Below, one piece after another: positions 6,132 through 7,007 of a stretch of DNA of 7,007 nucleotides. Origin of the DNA: an uncultured Bacteroidales bacterium. Its GTDB lineage: Bacteria > Bacteroidota > Bacteroidia > Bacteroidales > UBA932. The stretch is taken from positions 1-7,007 of the forward strand of contig CAMCIE010000074.1 of NCBI GenBank assembly GCA_945874815.1, given 5' to 3'. How positions within the stretch are numbered: position 1 is the stretch's first letter; every line of letters begins with the position of its first letter. A program made the translations under genes and the position numbers. Below the pieces are notes generated by a model that ran no database searches, had not been told where the DNA came from, and saw only the letters and a program-made list of their open reading frames with translations.

Positions 6132-7007
6132 ATGAGAAAAATACTGACTGCCACACTGCTGACAGCAGCAGCCATGTTTGCGAACAGCATTTCCACCGAT
6201 GCATGTACAAATGTGCTCGTTACCAAAGGTGCCAGCAACGACGGTTCAAACATGATTTCCTATGCAGCCGACTCCCACCAGCTCTTCGGTGAATTGTATT
6301 TCGCACGTGCAGCCAAATGGCCTGAAGGCGCGATGAGAAAGATAAATGAATGGGACACAGGAAAATATCTCGGAGAAATCCCGCAGATTCCATATACATA
6401 CCAAAGAGTCGGCAATATGAACGAACATCAGCTCATCATCGCCGAGACAACCTACGGAGGACGCCATGAACTGGAGGATACCACCGGTATAATGGACTAT
6501 GGGTCATTGATTTACGTTGCCCTTGAAAGAGCAAGGACAGCCCGCGAAGCCATTAGCGTCATCGTTGACCTGGCAAATGAATATGGATATTATTCAAGCG
6601 GAGAATCCTTCTCCATCGCCGACAAGGACGAGGTGTGGGTAATGGACCTGATCGGAAAAGGTATGAAGATGGAAAACGGCAAAAACGCCCGCAAAGGCAT
6701 CGTATGGGTAGCCAGAAGGGTTCCTGACGGATATATATGCGCACATGCCAACCAGGCCCGCATCAGCACCTTCCCTCTGAACGACCCTCAGAACTGCCTC
6801 TACGCTCCCGATGTTATATCATTCGCCCGCGAAATGGGATATTTCAGCGGCAAGGACGAGGAATTCAGTTTTTGCGACGCTTATGCTCCGCTTGATTTCG
6901 GTGCGATGAGAGGTTGCGAAGCCCGTGCATGGGCGGCGTTCAACATCCTCTGTGACGGCAAATTCACCTTTGAAGATGAAAACGGAAACCTCATCACAAG
7001 GGATGCT
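6132..7007 (+). CDS. Secreted peptidase family C69 dipeptidase (C-terminus outside window)
   Basis: This is a member of the C69 (U34, PepD-like) family of N-terminal-nucleophile dipeptidases, which cleave dipeptides and related amide bonds. The 292 visible residues begin with a signal peptide (about 1-24, MRKILTATLLTAAAMFANSI then STDA). Cys25 follows directly and is the expected catalytic nucleophile, exposed when the leader is removed; CTNVLVTKGASNDGSNMISY is the family N-terminal signature. Further conserved stretches are VGNMNEHQLIIAETTYGGR, GIMDYGSLIYVALERA, YGYYSSGESFSIAD, EVWVMDLIGKG, GYICAHANQARISTFPL, LYAPDVISFA and DAYAPLDFGAMRGCEARAW. Family members commonly run to around 500 residues, so a large part lies past the window. 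The protein is probably periplasmic or extracellular; the residues before Cys25 do not form a lipobox, so a lipoprotein is unlikely. It is transcribed divergently from the secreted-protein gene. Confidence 0.93.
   Translation, partial: MRKILTATLLTAAAMFANSISTDACTNVLVTKGASNDGSNMISYAADSHQLFGELYFARAAKWPEGAMRKINEWDTGKYLGEIPQIPYTYQRVGNMNEHQLIIAETTYGGRHELEDTTGIMDYGSLIYVALERARTAREAISVIVDLANEYGYYSSGESFSIADKDEVWVMDLIGKGMKMENGKNARKGIVWVARRVPDGYICAHANQARISTFPLNDPQNCLYAPDVISFAREMGYFSGKDEEFSFCDAYAPLDFGAMRGCEARAWAAFNILCDGKFTFEDENGNLITRDA

Overview
The window reads as ordinary chromosomal DNA from a member of the Bacteroidota, most likely a gut-type Bacteroidales. The evidence is a TonB-dependent receptor with an N-terminal carboxypeptidase-like regulatory domain, sequence habits of KsgA and PheS typical of that phylum, a secreted C69 dipeptidase of the kind common in Bacteroidales, A-rich start regions without clear Shine-Dalgarno sites, and several matches to the Bacteroidota promoter consensus (TTTG or TTG, about 19-21 bases, TAnnTTTG). 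I cannot assign a genus.

Layout. Positions 1-2884 (minus) hold most of a TonB-dependent outer-membrane receptor whose C-terminal end lies outside the window. A control region of about 200 bp (2885-3091) separates it from the divergently transcribed ksgA/rsmA (3092-3898, plus). ksgA runs tail to tail into pheS (3909-4934, minus) with a 10-bp gap. Upstream of pheS a non-coding block of 166 bp (4935-5100) is mostly a composite of inverted-repeat units. Next, all on the minus strand, come a short nitroreductase-family gene (5101-5577) whose stop codon lies at the edge of a repeat unit, a 42-bp gap holding another related unit, and a small secreted-protein gene (5620-6023) that is broken by a one-base frameshift. 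A region of 108 bp with apparent face-to-face promoters separates that gene from a divergent peptidase C69 gene (6132 to the window end, plus), which is cut by the window edge.

How the genes relate. ksgA (16S rRNA dimethylation) and pheS (phenylalanyl-tRNA charging) are translation housekeeping genes placed next to each other but transcribed towards each other. The frameshifted secreted-protein gene and the nitroreductase gene probably share one transcript, since a promoter is visible only before the first. The receptor and the dipeptidase are envelope or nutrient-acquisition functions, each with its own promoter. There are no gene-free stretches over 300 bp.

I see no convincing new multi-gene system. 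The most noteworthy features are the three related repeat units with covarying stems, the nitroreductase ending at one of them, the frameshifted gene, and the two divergent control regions with dyad symmetry.
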